A stretch of DNA of 64,000 nucleotides, from assembly GCF_041296385.1 (NCBI RefSeq), contig NC_091023.1, positions 8,122,924-8,186,923 on the forward strand, in the 5' to 3' direction. A program made the translations under genes and the position numbers. Position 1 is the first letter of the stretch, and each line of letters opens with the position of its first letter. The notes beneath the pieces were generated by a model. That model saw nothing but the letters and a program-made list of their open reading frames with translations. It did not search any database and was not told the DNA's origin. This stretch comes from Aphelocoma coerulescens (lineage: Eukaryota; Chordata; Aves; Passeriformes; Corvidae). Below are positions 1 to 12,565 of this stretch, one piece after another.

Positions 1-827
1 AAGTGCTTTGAGACTATAGTTCAGAACACTCAGATTCTTAAATAAAACCCCCAGGGATTTAAATAACACTACAACAGGGTGGTCTTTCACAATTTGGTTT
101 CCATCTTCTTTTGCTTCCCGGAGCATTCCATTTAAAGAGTATTTAATTGAGGACATTTTCTTTACTGCATTTTTCCTTTTCTTTTTTAAAGGTTTAGAGC
201 TTTGTTCTAAGTGTTTTAACTTCTAATCAAGAAATGTGTCAGGTCTGTTGCTAATTAGTGTTGCTGATGTGAAAATGGATTGAGTCTTGGGAAAGATGGC
301 TAAGTCTTGTAAAACAACAAAACAGTCTGTAAAAGAGGGCTTGGGAACAGAGGCAAGGAGAAGCAACAACATGAGAAAGTATTAATGAGAAAAAAACAGA
401 GAAGAGGAGCAGGAATTTACAGACATCATGGGTACATTTGTGACATTTACTAAAGGTTTACTTAGCTATACCAATTTATTATAAGGAATTAACACTAAAT
501 ATTCAGAGGTGGATTAAGGAACTTTTCCTCACTGCAAACAAGATCCCCACTTTGCAGGCTGGTTTATGCCGTAGAATATCTCTGTGTGCTGGCTGAGGAG
601 AGGAAGTGTTCAGACCCCTCAGAACAGTGTTGTAAACTCCCTCATGGGGCTACAGCTGTGCTAGGGGAGGGAAATGTTCCTCTCGTTTTAATTGTCTTGT
701 TTTTTGTGTTCAGGAGATGGATGCAACTATGCTGGCACACAGTACCTTTACATGAGGGAGCTCTCCTGAAGTAGCAACAGAGGCTGTTTTGTAGAGACTT
801 TAAGGTAGGAGGAAGGTTCCCTGGCAG

Positions 828-851
828 AAATTAATAATAATAACAATAATG
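828..851. repeat. Short (AAT)n-like microsatellite
   Basis: A run of imperfect AAT/TAA units, interrupted once by a C (…ATAATAACAATAAT…). It is short and likely a neutral simple repeat. Confidence 0.8.
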
Positions 852-1736
852 GTATCTAGCAAAAAATCAGACAGGAAAGGAAATATATTTTTAGACTCAT
901 ATGCTGTAGATATACAATACATTGTATAAAGGTTATTCTTCCATGCAGAGCAAAACACTGTGTCGGCAGTAAATCGGGAAGGAAGTTTTGATTTGTTTGT
1001 GGTGCAGAACGTCAGCAAAAGACTTTGAGCTGTCAGACGTGCCACGAGTTAAATGAATGCATGAGAACAACCCACCATGGGGGATGCAGAAATCCTTACA
1101 GAAACCTGTGAATGAACAGCATGTTCAAAGCCAGTGTGTTCAGGACTATGTCCCTGTTACTTTGTGTTATTGTGTGCCTTCAATAAATCTAATTTACTGC
1201 AGCTCCCTGGGCTGTTGCTCCCAAGTTTCCCCAGCTATTGGTCCTTACAGAGCAGGACCTCTTCTGTTGGGAACCCATGGCTAGCGCAGTCCTCCTGGCT
1301 GTTTCTGTATGGAACTGGGTTTCCAACACACTGCCAGGTTCTGGCACTGTCGTTCAGGGGCTTTCCACACATCAGGTTGTCTTGACATCCTTGCGTCTCC
1401 ATGGACTCCTTTCTGCAGCTGTCCAGTAATTTTGTCACTGTTTCACATGTTGACCTCCCAGGAAGGGGCACTTTGTGATTATTACTGGCAGTGGGAAAGG
1501 ATTATATCTGTGAACCAAGAGTTTTACTCTAGATGAGATCAGATACACCCCATGTGGGAGACATACAGTCTTGGCATATCCTGCAGCACACAGTGAGCTT
1601 TCTGGTTGTGAAAAGCTTTCCTGAAGGTGGACAAAGGGGATGGAGTTTCTGCCTAAAGGTGAATTTCACCTACGAGGAAGCCAAAAGAGCTGGAGACACT
1701 CAGGGAATGAAAGCCAGAAGTGGAAGGCAGACAGAA

Positions 1737-1757
1737 GGGGGGTGGGGGGGGAGGGGG
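1737..1757 (+). repeat. G-rich tract with G-quadruplex potential
   Basis: Three long G runs (6, 8 and 5 G) are separated by single T and A bases. The 8-G run can be split into two G-triplets, so the strand has enough G runs to form an intramolecular quadruplex. Whether it does so in cells cannot be told from sequence. Confidence 0.7.
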
Positions 1758-2945
1758 CAGTTCAAGGCTGTTGTTGTTGAGGGGACATCTCTGTGTGCCT
1801 CCTGGAGGACCCTCAGTGCTGAGTTCAGTGCTGAGGCCAGAATGCATTGTGTGGGGGCACAGCCCAGTGTGGAGAGAGGGATGGGCAGAGGGACACAGCC
1901 ACGGGAAATCTATGTGCGTGCTGCAGCGCCCAGAGATGGGGAAGGCAGGAGCTGAAGTGCTCTTATTGCCTCCCTTCACTAAATTTATGCACTTGTTCAA
2001 AGCTGGAATTATCAGTCTTTGGGAAAATATTTTCTTCCTAACATTAGTGAATGATAACTTAAAATATTGAAAAGCAGGATTCTCAATTGCCTGAAATCCA
2101 GGGGAAAAAATAATAAAAGAAGTCTCTTTAAAACACATGTGTTTTAAAGCAGTGTAAGAGGGAGTGTAATTCTGATTACTCCCATTTCATAGGTATGTGC
2201 ATGAATATTGTTATGGTCATGCAGAAAAGATAAATTTTAGGCTCTTTTATTTGCACTATAAAAATATTTTTTAAAAAGACAGCTCTTCTTTATTAGAAAG
2301 TGAATATGAAGCTTTGTAAATATGTTTGAATTGGACTTTACATGAATTGAATTACTTTGTCACTGGAAGACTGTGAGGAAAATTTAAAAAGGTACAATAA
2401 ACCAAAATAATTCTAGTTGAGGCAAAAGTTATTCAAACATGAGAAGTAATGTAGCTTCTTTAAAACCAGGATGAAACTTTAACAATCTGGTTAACAATTA
2501 TACTGATTTTCTCTCAGTAATATTACTGTTGCAATCTTAAAAACCCAACAAAACTATGGAGATGGTGCTATCTTAAATTGTTATGATTAAACAAAAATAC
2601 ATTTCAATATATGTGATGTATTAATTTGAATAATTATAACATCAGTACAACTGCAATGACCTACATCAACTGACAGGTGGATTGCAGAATCTGATTAACT
2701 GTGCCTAAGGTTGAAAATCTATTGGGTTTTATCTTTAAAAATAGAACACTTTTTTTTTTCAGTTACTAAGAGTATGTATAAGCCTCTCAAGCCAGTAAAT
2801 TGCATGTTGAGAATTTTCCTTAAACTCTATTGCAGTTGTGAGTGGGTATCATGTGAAAAACCAAACTTGCCCTGAATTAAGGTAAGCATTCAGTAGTGTT
2901 TGTGTGATAGAGTCATAAAATAACATCCAGTCTTAAAGCTGTAAA

Positions 2946-2990
2946 ATAGAACCACAGAATTGTTAGGGTTGCATGAGACCTCTGCATCTT
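2946..2990 (-). mobile_element. CR1 LINE 3'-tail fragment (small)
   Basis: The plus strand reads as the reverse complement of an avian CR1 3' end: an imperfect copy of the terminal 8-bp motif (AGAACCACAGAATTGTTAGG) followed by a segment like the usual GTTGGAAGGGACCTCT. Only about 45 bases are recognisable. This is a dead, severely truncated copy. The match was judged from memory of the family, not from an alignment. Confidence 0.5.
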
Positions 2991-5900
2991 TTCCACAAAT
3001 TCTCATTTTTCTATTTTAATTTTCCTTGGCTGTAACATTTCAAATTAAATTCATTTTGTAAGGAGAGGTGAGAGCATGGGACAGGGAGATTATTTTGGAA
3101 CAGTCTGAAAAGTAAAGTACCATAAGTATGTGGATGAAGTGTGAATGAAGAAATATATGAAATGTGAAAGACAAAAATATATGCTGGTACTATAAATATA
3201 GGCAGAAAGCAGGAATAAAAGCAATTAAAGTAATAATAGATACAGAAAGCAGTGCAGTGGATAGTGCAATATACTTGTGTGTAGCCTTACATTTGTTGCA
3301 TGGTTTGTTTTAGTTGTCTCCCTACTGTTCTGCTGAGATCAACTCTGAAAAATTGTTGTATTCAAAACAGTGAGAAACTGTAATTTCTTAAGTTGTATGT
3401 ATGTGGCAATGGGCAGGTATAGTTGTTTGTGGTTTTTTTAACCAGACCTGGACAAAATGGTTTATTGCACAAGGTAAAAACCCGAGTTTCATTCTGCTAT
3501 TCTGCTTTCTTATGGGAAATTTGTTTTTCCAACGAATTTACACATTGGTTTTTTTTCACCTATTTAGTACTTGTTGTCTGATGCAAAATTACAAGTGACT
3601 AGAACAGGGCAGCCTATTGGCTTAACAATGTTTGTAGAACTCTGTGTTAAAACTTGAGAGTTTCTCTGTGTGTGACAAAATTAAAATCCTGTGAGACTGT
3701 AAATTCATGAGAAATGCAGCATCAAGATCTGTGATATTCACTGTGAGAGCCAGGTGAAAATTTGTCACTCTCTGTCTTAAATGTTCTGGAAAAATACTGT
3801 GTGGTTTATTTTCTGGTGTCTAAATCTCTCTCTCTCTCTCTGGACTGCCTTCTAAACTAATAGTTTGAACAGAAATAATGTTTTGGGATCAAAAGAGGCT
3901 GTCTTTTTGAAAGGTGTTCTGTATTCAGTTTTTGAGGGTTGGTTCAGAATTCGGGATGCAAACATATCTGTACTTTGGTACAGGTGCCCTTTTCTGTTCT
4001 CATAATCTATGGCTACATGTGATCAGCTTTCCAAGGGCAGATATTTTTCCAGAGTTAAGTATTCTGCTTATGAAAAAAGGACTGTTGGTCGCTGTCTCCG
4101 GGGTTGAGTACCAAAATGAGTTGGCCAGCTAATACAATCTTTGATTTAAAATTCTGTCCTAGAATCTAGAGGGGCCACTCTGCATTTTTAGTTGATTAGT
4201 AGAATGAATACAGATTTTTAAGAAAGTCAATCTAAACCCCTGTGATAAATTGGTAATCTGTCCCAAGATCATTCTACTATCTAAATGGATATATAACTGT
4301 GTTCTTCTGGATATTTTTGCTGCATCTGAGCTTTCAATAAAAAGAAGAGCTCAGAGCTCCTTTTCTCTTCTCCTGTCTGCTCTCAAGATCGGTGGTACCA
4401 TCTTTTCTTGGTGGGTATGACAAGGTGAGTGAAAACAGCACAGGCAAAGTAAAATGCTGTCTAGCATTCACCCCAAACCAAAGAGAAATCAGTAATTTTG
4501 AGAGCAGAAGGGTTTGTGAAGCCTGATTCATTGAATATTTGTGCCTCACAGTTGAATTACTGGTGTTTGTTGGAATGAAATAATGTGCTCAGAACTTGGA
4601 GAGAAGATAGAAGGCTTGAACAGATGCACCAAAAGACAGCTACAGACACATTTGTGCACATCCTGTGATCATGAGTCTTTTTTACCTGAAACTAGAAATG
4701 AAATTAAACTCCAGAAGAAAAGGCAGGGGAACAAAGAAATAAATTCAATCTTTCTAGCAATATAAAAGCAATCTCTCTTCTAGCAGAACTGTCTGAACAT
4801 TTGAGACACAAGCTCCCAGTCACATCTGCCAGCATGACGTAGAGGGGGTGGGACGTTCAGCTACCAGGATACCACGGGTACATCTCCCCTTTACTCTCCC
4901 TCTCCCCAAAGACAGCAGATAATCCTCCTGGCTTCAACACAGTTGTTTCTTGAGCTGCCAGCCCCCCACCAGCACTGGCTGAGACATTCTTTGTCTTTCT
5001 AACCTGTGGTATTTTCAGCTGTGTTTCAAGGAGTGCATAACCCTCCACTCAGGAGGAGTGATGTAGAGAGTAATGACATAGATAACTCTCACTTTATCTC
5101 TTGAGAAGACATCCTCTTCAAACTGCTTCCTTCCTGCTCCTGGTAACTGAGAGAGGTTTTATGGGCCAAATGATTGTTGGCACTGGATTCTCTGCTGACA
5201 GCACTTCAGGAGTCATCTTAAAATCCAGGAAGTGAAGTATGAGCATGTGAGCCAGTTGTCAGAGCAGTAAAGTTAATGAAACCCCTCGGATCCTGGCTGG
5301 AGAGAGTGCCCTGGCATTGCCACTCTGGTGGGGAATGAGGGACTGACCTTGACTGGCCATGGTCTAAAAGGAACAGAAAATTTAGGATTGTGCAGTTGTA
5401 TAAATAAACTTTTCTCTTCAGCTCTATGGTTATAAGTAATGTAAAGACTGATTTGCTATAAAACTCAGATGAAGATTTTGCTCAAGTTCCTGATGATAGT
5501 CTAATGATAAAAATGCCATCAAATTCAGCACCAGAGAATTATATGTAAATATTAATATTCAGGTTGATAGATTTTCCATTCCCTTGAGGGGAAGGAAGGG
5601 AGGAACATGTGAGGAGCACAAGCTGGAGCCAAGTGAGGCAAGGCTACAAGTAAAGAACCATCAGGAATGGTCAGTCCTTCCATGGAACAGGAGAGGACCT
5701 GAGTGTGACCAGCATGGAGGCAATGATGGACAGAGGTGATGGAGCTTTAGGTAATAGAGGTGCCGAAAGCAGATTTTAATGAAGAACTAGATGTAGCTGC
5801 TGTTGTGACATGAAATGTGCTGGATAGTGTTAATCACAGTTGACTTTTTCTGAGTTTATTCCAGTGTAGCTTTTCCAGGAGCAGGCAGATGGTGGGGTCA

Positions 5901-7949
5901 TCTCTGATACCGCTCACAGCTGGAGATCAGCTCCTATGAAGATGCCCTGTGTGAGAAGCATCTTTTTTAGGTGCTTCCAAATGATTTTAAACTAAATGTC
6001 AGGTTAGTTGATCCACTTATACTTTTATTGCTGCCTGGTGGCAGTGCCCGAGGAGATAGATAATGATATTGCTTGTTGGGATGGAAAAAAGGCCTCTGGT
6101 ATGCTTTTGTAAAACAGAATTTTGTTGAAGCAGTTTATTTTGGGTTGCAAATCTGAGCTATTCATTTCTCTCTCTTCCTCTTGTATGGGGAGAGAGAACT
6201 CTCAAAATATTTCCAAAAGAAATTAAATTGAAATAAATAAAACTGCAAAATATTTTGCATAGATAAAACTATACACTTGAACAAAAATGCACTTACAAGC
6301 TCTACTAGCTGGAGTGCAATTTCATAAAGAGTAGGCTTCTAGCTGTTGAATTTACTATTGGCTTGATGATACGATTCAGTTTGGTTCTTTATAGCAGCAC
6401 ATCCAGGACTGTTTAAACATTTTCATTTTTGTTTCTGTTTATAAATTGCTCACATGTACATATTAAATATTCATGGTTAATACTTGCAGGAAAATATTGC
6501 TAGATAAATTATTGATGTCTTAAAATAAAATAATATTTTTTTCCATTTTAATGATTAAATTTCCTCAATATGTGATTTATTTGAAATGGTTTTTATACTG
6601 CTGATTTAATTCTTAATTCTTGCCAGGAAATACTGGATGAGATTCTGATCTCCCAAAAGGATTTGCAATCATCCAGTTTCATTATCTTCAGTGAAATTTT
6701 GTTGCCATGGCTGGGATGAATCTTACATCCTGACTCTATTCTTATCTTTAAGACTGGTTTATGTTATTTATATGTGAGGTTGGTTATATTTTAGGAAAAG
6801 GGGAGGTTAATGGTGAAATGTTATTGACCTTCTCCAACTAATCATCTCTTAATTCCTGACAATACTTGTATCCATTTTGGATGTTGGTATTTTAAGCCTA
6901 AACGTAACTGAGACACTTTCAAGGTTATGGATGTGTTCAGCTCAGTGTTTCCACAGCAAGTGTGAAAGTGTCAGTTTGGAAACAGCTTAGGATCAGCCTC
7001 TGCAACCCTTAGTCCCAGAAAGCAGTGTTTTACCCTGTGTTTTCTGCCATTTTATTTAAATAATGGTGACAAAATTGCTACCACACTACAATAAAAGAAA
7101 ATATGTTTGAAATTGAAACGACAAGTGCAGAACACTTCAGGTATTTGAAGGTTTTAAACATTCAAAATAAGACTTTATGAAACACAAAAATTGCTTTGTA
7201 AAGTAAGTCTTGTCCCTACTAAAAGTGACAACATAAACCAGACATAAAATCCAGAATAAAACTCTCAAAAACCTGGTGTTATTTGCATTCACTTTCAGCT
7301 CTTTCCAGAAGACCTGCTTAGCTAATCTGGTGGCATCCCTTGTGACACTTATCCACAGGGCATAAAATAGCAGTTTGCCACCCACCTTGAGCAGGTTGTT
7401 TTTGAAATGTTTGAAGGCAACACAAAAAGTACCCTGCCATTAGAGGCAAGCTGGAATTTTATATCCACTTGTTTTTGACAGTTATAGTTAAAGCTGTCAA
7501 TTTTCTTTTTTTTCAGAACCTTTAAAATGGATCTTTTTACATGTTAACATGAATACATTAAAGTGGAAAAAATCCCTGCAGCTTTACTGGGTGCTAGCTG
7601 ACACATGGAGACCTTGGTATTCAATGCACACACAGAACACATGTGATTAAAATTGCAATTATAGCCCTGTGTTAAGCATTTGAAAGCATAAATTAAAGGG
7701 GATTGGTAATCTTTTATATTCCTAGCATTTCCCATTTCCACACATTCCAGCCCAGGATCTATGCAATCTTTAATTGGAGCACTGAAGGAATTGAGGCAGC
7801 AAATATTGTACAGCTGTTCCTGTGATGAAAAGCACAAAATGTTTTCACTTGCGTTACCCAAAACGAATGGTGTCCAAACCAGATTATTTCTTTTTTTTCC
7901 TTTTTCCCCAAATGTCCTTTTGTAAGTCCAAGTGGCTAAAAAACTTTTC
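2991..7949. other. Unique noncoding DNA, no gene recognised
   Basis: AT-rich sequence with a (TC)n run at 3825-3841 and otherwise no repeat I recognise. Open frames are all below about 85 codons until a 144-codon minus-strand frame (7544-7978), which runs into the 5' end of the CR1 copy on the opposite strand and looks fortuitous. I see no exon, promoter or RNA gene. Confidence 0.6.
3825..3841. repeat. (TC)n microsatellite
   Basis: Eight uninterrupted TC units plus a final T. It is a simple repeat, potentially length-polymorphic. Confidence 0.9.
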
Positions 7950-8340
7950 ATATGAGAAGAGGCTGAGATAGCTGGCATGGGTTAGCCTGGAAAAGAGAAG
8001 GGTCAGGTGGGAATTTCTTAACTTTTTTACAGATATCTGATGGAAGGATATGTAGAAGATGGAGCTAAACTATGCTCAGTGGTGCACAAGGGCAAGGTCA
8101 GAGTCAATGGGCATAAACAGAAGCACAGGAAACTCTGTCTGCCCATAAAAAAGCCACTTTTTTACTGGAATGGTGATTGAACATGAGACAGGTTGCCCTG
8201 AGAGGCTGTGGAGACTCCATTTGGGAAGATATTAAAAACATAACTGAGAAACTTACTGCAGCTGACTCTGTTCGTGCTATAGGATTTTACTAGATGATTT
8301 CTGGAAGTCTCTTCCCAACCCCACTATTCTGTACTTCTGG
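7950..8340 (+). mobile_element. CR1 LINE, 5'-truncated, plus orientation
   Basis: The sequence follows the 3' part of avian CR1 in order. It has a 'GAGAAGAGGCTGAGA…GCCTGGAAAAGAGAAGG' block, a 'CTCAGTGGTGCAC…CAATGGGCATAAA' block, a 'CAGGTTGCCCTGAGAGGCTG' block, then 'TAGATGATTTCTGGAAGTCTC…CCCAACC…ATTCTGT'. The tail is a degraded form of the ATTCTRTG repeat that ends CR1. This covers the C-terminal end and 3' UTR part of the LINE only. It has many substitutions and no open reverse-transcriptase frame, so it is a dead copy. Strong 5' truncation is normal for this family. The start is approximate. Confidence 0.88.
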
Positions 8341-11300
8341 GAAACCTGGACAGGGTGCCCAGGTTTTGTAGCTAGCTTTCAAAACTGTCAGCATGGTTTC
8401 TTGTACATGGGACTGGAAAATATTTCCTGGGCCATGAGATTTATTAAGCCTGCCACTGACACAGAAATTTTATCATGAAATTCTATTCCTAAAGCTGTCT
8501 CATGTTCTCCACTTCATAAAACGTTCCTTTGTAAACACAGAGGCCCTGTATACTGTGTGTTAACTCCAGTGAACTCTTTCTGTGTTTGTATTTTGTTGAA
8601 GTTCCACACGTGTGAGAGCCAGCTGGGTTATGTTCTCTTCCTGGGCTGTAGATGAGCAGTAAGGGGTGGTCTGGCTGCTTGCCTTGTGCTGGTTGCTGTA
8701 AGCTGGGTCAAGTGGACTCAACAGGAGGGAAAAGGACTTTGTTTTTCCCAGGAACTACTGGGGAGTGAGGAAGACCAACAGGAAGACCAGGGCTTGGCTG
8801 AGAGCAGCAAGGAGATAGTCCCACAGTTCTGAGGGTCTTGGATTTAGAGGATTTTTGTATGGGTTGTGAAGAGTCTATTGTCACACTAGAAGTTCCTAGA
8901 GTAGAAAATGAGTCAAAAGGAAATGGAAATATCAGTCTAGGAGTAGAGCCTTTTCAAATATTTCTATTTTCTCTAGAAAATTTGTTCTAACTAATGTTGA
9001 AGAAAGTTTCACTTTCAAAATTCAAAAGTCTTTCTGGTTCTGTAACTTTAATAAAAAGGTGGAGGCTATTTGACACAGCCAACATTAAAGTCCTGATGTC
9101 CCTTTGAACCACAGAATCTTGTCTAAGTTCACACCTTAGCCCATGTCAATGCATCATTTAAGTCTTGATTCTTACTGTTCTCTTCTCCTTTTACCTTCTC
9201 ATATAACCAAATAAGCCAGACTTTAGTTTCCTTTTGTTGTGCTTATTTCTGTGCAGAATATGGAATGCAGTGTGTGTGGTACATATATTTAACTACCATA
9301 AAATATAAAGCAGAAAGCACACAACAAGGCTTATGATTTTTTAAAACCTGTCTGAAATGTTGCATGTCAATACCTTAAAGAGCAGCTTCAGCAATCAAAA
9401 ACTGCTTAAACCTTCACCTTGATCTTAGGTAAAGATCATCTTTTAACTCTTGTTTTTACTGGTTGCCTTCAATTAAAAAATACAGATAGTCCCTTGCTGG
9501 AGCTCTGCTTTAGCAAGGGTTAAGGAGAGCTGCTTTCCTTGGCTGTTGCTGTGAACTGGTGCTAATGGGCCTGCTGCACTGGGGTGGGATTGCTGAGTGA
9601 GCACAGCCCAGGGCTCACCTTGTCCTGAGCTCAGTGACCCTTCCATGTCCTTTACAAGCACTGTCTGTTGTTACAGTGGCTTTCAGGAAACAGCTGCACC
9701 TTTCATTTTATGTATTTCTACTTATTCAGCAACTGTGGTGTGGAACTTTCCAATTTTCTATATCCAATTAAGTTCTGATACTGTGTTCATTTTACTCAGT
9801 CTAGGTAATGGCTTTGTAATACTGTGAATATGAATGCAACATTATTTGAATACAAAGGTAATTGAAAAGGGTTTTTCATGAAAATACCATGCTTTCTAAT
9901 TTCCTTTGGCTATCGTGAAATCTCTTAAATACAGTGGAGAGGGAACTCCTCACTCTTGTCTGCTCTTTATAACCTCAGGTCTGAAAGCTGCTCTGAGAAG
10001 ACTGCAGTACTGTCCAATAATTAAATGGCAAGAGTACAGCTCTCCATGAAATATAATTTTGTTGTCTTACATACAATGGACTATTGAATTTTTATGGAAC
10101 CATTTAGGAGATTTCCTAATAAACTTTGCAGCACCTGCTCTATTGCTGCATTTATGATTCTTCATTTTGCAGTCACATTTTTAATTCATCCTTACAGAGA
10201 TGATTTTTGAACACATGTACAATTACAGTTTACTTCATTTTTAAAATTATTTTCCTTTTTCTTTTTTTCTTCACTCTCAACATTTATCTCCTTACCTATA
10301 TATACCGTTAAATTTACTTTTTGGACTATGCTACACAAACCCAAAACAGACCAGTTTAGGAATAATTTCCTGCATACCCCTCTCATGGTTTAGCTATAAA
10401 GTTGAATGACTTTGTATAGCCTGACACAGACTACATCAAAAAATCCTTTTTAAACTGGGATAAAAATGCATAAAGGATTTAAATTTACTCACATGAAAGA
10501 GGTATGCTAAAATGTCTTCATCATTAATTTGCAAAGTAAAATATTTTGGTGGAAAGGAGTCACAAGAACTTGTGCAGATTTTACATTGCATTTTGGAAGA
10601 CAGCAAAAATAAATGTATATCTATTTTGTATACACTCATGGGAGTAATAAATACCTGAGAAACTTCTCATTTCTTCTAGTAGTCTTTTTCAAGAGCAGAT
10701 ACAACAATAGAATCCTTGGCAAACTGCATCCTGCAGAAGGAGAGTGGTTAGTGAATAACAAGATGCTGTGTGTGGGGAAAGAGACAGTGGCTATTCTTGG
10801 AAAGAGATGTTATGTGACTCTCTTCCCAGTGTCATTTTCCTACGATTATTTAGCATATAGGAAGGAGCTAAGTTTGTACTGTTTTGTACAGCATTCTTGT
10901 TACCTATAAATTTCCAAATTTAAAACACTACTCAACGCTATCTGCTCAAAAAGTCGTGCCTGAGATGTATTGTAACTATAGATAACAGCTTCTTGAGCTA
11001 TAAAGGAATAACTGAGCGTTTGTTTCTTGTTGCAGCATGATGGGGAATGACATTACTGGATGTGGTGAAACACGTTTGTGTGTGAGGGGGTTGGAATGAA
11101 TCAATAGGAAGACTTGAATGTGCTGTGCAATGCGGACTGGATCGGGAAGTATCCATGAGACTGGTGTAGCTGGGCCTTGAAACAGAAACAAAGACCAAGC
11201 AGATGGTAATGAACTTGTTTTGTCTGGTGCTAGTAAATGCTGTCTTGGTGCAGAGGAGCTTCCTGGTTATATGTGTGGATGCTGGTTTTGCTTTACTGTT

Positions 11301-12224
11301 CTATGTTATTGGCTTTAAACACTATTATTTCATTCCTTTTGAGCATGCTGGTTTGTGACACTTTCAATATTTGAATACTGAGAGCTCCCACAGGGTGGAT
11401 TTCTAAATGCATTTTGAAGTGTTGTAGATATTTCAGAGGAAACAGCATTGCTGAAGCTGGACTTGGGCTGGTAGTGCCAAAACTTTGCAGTTTCCTCTTT
11501 GGTATCTTATCTGAGAAGGGGTTCTCCAAAGGGACTCCCCCAAACGTAGGTTAGAGTGTTAGAGCAAGGGGGGATCTGTGGCATTTAAAGTCCCAACAAG
11601 AATCTCTCTCCATGATAGGCACAGACCCATCTAGAAATTGATTTGATCTATTCCTCCAGGGATCTAATTGCAACTAAATTAATGGGCTCTCATTACAAAA
11701 ATGTCATACTAAAAATTATCATCACAATATGCATTAAATTATAGCAGGTATTCTTTTTGTGGCACTTCATCTAATCTCTGGATGACTAAGGATGAAACAA
11801 ATATTATCCAAATCATAAACACTTCAGATAAACACTTCCTTATCACAGTGTTCTCTAGATCAGTAAAGTACAAAAATTTGTCTTAGGAATGACAAATTCT
11901 TCTGATAACCAACACTGTAGTTTACCAGAGTAACACATTCTGTCTTTCCATGTGGATTGATATCAAATTAAGGAAATGTTCACCTGAGTGCCAGCTGTAA
12001 TGATTGCGAATATATTTGAGCAATCATTATGAAAAAGACCAGGCCTGGGTCACTGTGTGGTAAATTAAACAAAATGTATAGTTAACTGTGTGGATTCTTG
12101 TTAAGAGCTTTGCTTCTGCCATATTGAGGCTTGTTTTGGGAAATGGTTTCTGGATTTTAGATGTGGAGTTTAGACATGGTTTGAGAATCTATGTGAGCCT
12201 ACTGAGGCTGTCAAAACCAATTTT
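8341..12224. other. Unique noncoding DNA, no gene recognised
   Basis: AT-rich DNA without recognisable repeats, apart from a pyrimidine-rich run near 10246-10276. Frames reach only about 100 codons and resemble no known protein. Confidence 0.6.
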
Positions 12225-12565
12225 CATAGAATCATTGAATGGTTTGAGTAGGAAGGGACCTTAAAGCTCCTCCTATTCCAACTCCCTGCCATGGGCAGGG
12301 ACACCTTCCACTGGACCAGGTTGCTCCAAGCCCTGTCCAGCCTGGCCTTGAACACTTCCAGGGATGGAACAGCCACAACTTTTCTGGACAATCTGTGCCA
12401 GGGCCTCACTACCCTCATAGTGAAGAATTTCTCCTTTGTATCTAATCCAAATCTACTCTTTCAGCTTGAAGCCATTCCCCCTTGTCCTGTTACCGCATGC
12501 CTTTGTCAAAGGTCCCTCTCCAGCTCTCCTGTAGAACCATTTGGGTACTGGAAACTTAAACACTT
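12225..12565 (-). mobile_element. CR1 LINE, 5'-truncated, minus orientation
   Basis: This is the clearest repeat in the window. Read on the plus strand, it begins with the reverse complement of the CR1 terminal octamers (CATAGAATCATTGAATGG). It continues through the typical 'GGAAGGGACCTTAAAG', 'CCCTGCCATGGGCAGGGACA', 'CTTCCACTGGACCAGGTTGC', 'CCTGGCCTTGAACACTTCCA', 'GAAGCCATTCCCCCTTGTCC' and 'GGTACTGGAAAC'-like blocks. The inserted element therefore points leftward, with its 3' end near 12225. It is fairly well preserved and so probably younger than the other copies, but it contains only the 3' end and encodes nothing. Confidence 0.95.

Larger units (their letters stand above)
1..2945. other. 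Unique noncoding DNA, no gene recognised
   Basis: AT-rich vertebrate-type DNA. It holds a short AAT-type simple repeat (828-851) and a G-rich tract (1737-1757), annotated separately. Between about 1530 and 2140 the sequence is purine-rich and less AT-rich, and frames of up to 161 codons stay open on both strands (the longest is 1653-2138 on the minus strand). Their translations resemble no family I know, and frames overlapping on both strands are what a stop-poor composition gives. I see no convincing exon, promoter or RNA gene here. Confidence 0.6.

Noticed and set aside
1653..2138. 161-codon minus-strand frame, the longest in the window
   Set aside because: It overlaps long plus-strand frames (1533-1955, 1720-2070) over a purine-rich, stop-poor stretch. 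Its Pro-rich run is just the complement of the G-rich tract, and the translation resembles no known family.
7544..7978. 144-codon minus-strand frame
   Set aside because: Its upstream end runs into the opposite strand of a CR1 copy, and the rest has no recognisable domain. Treated as fortuitous.
9105..9125. ACCACAGAATC resembling a CR1 end
   Set aside because: The following bases do not continue as GTTGGAAGGGACC, so this is a chance match.
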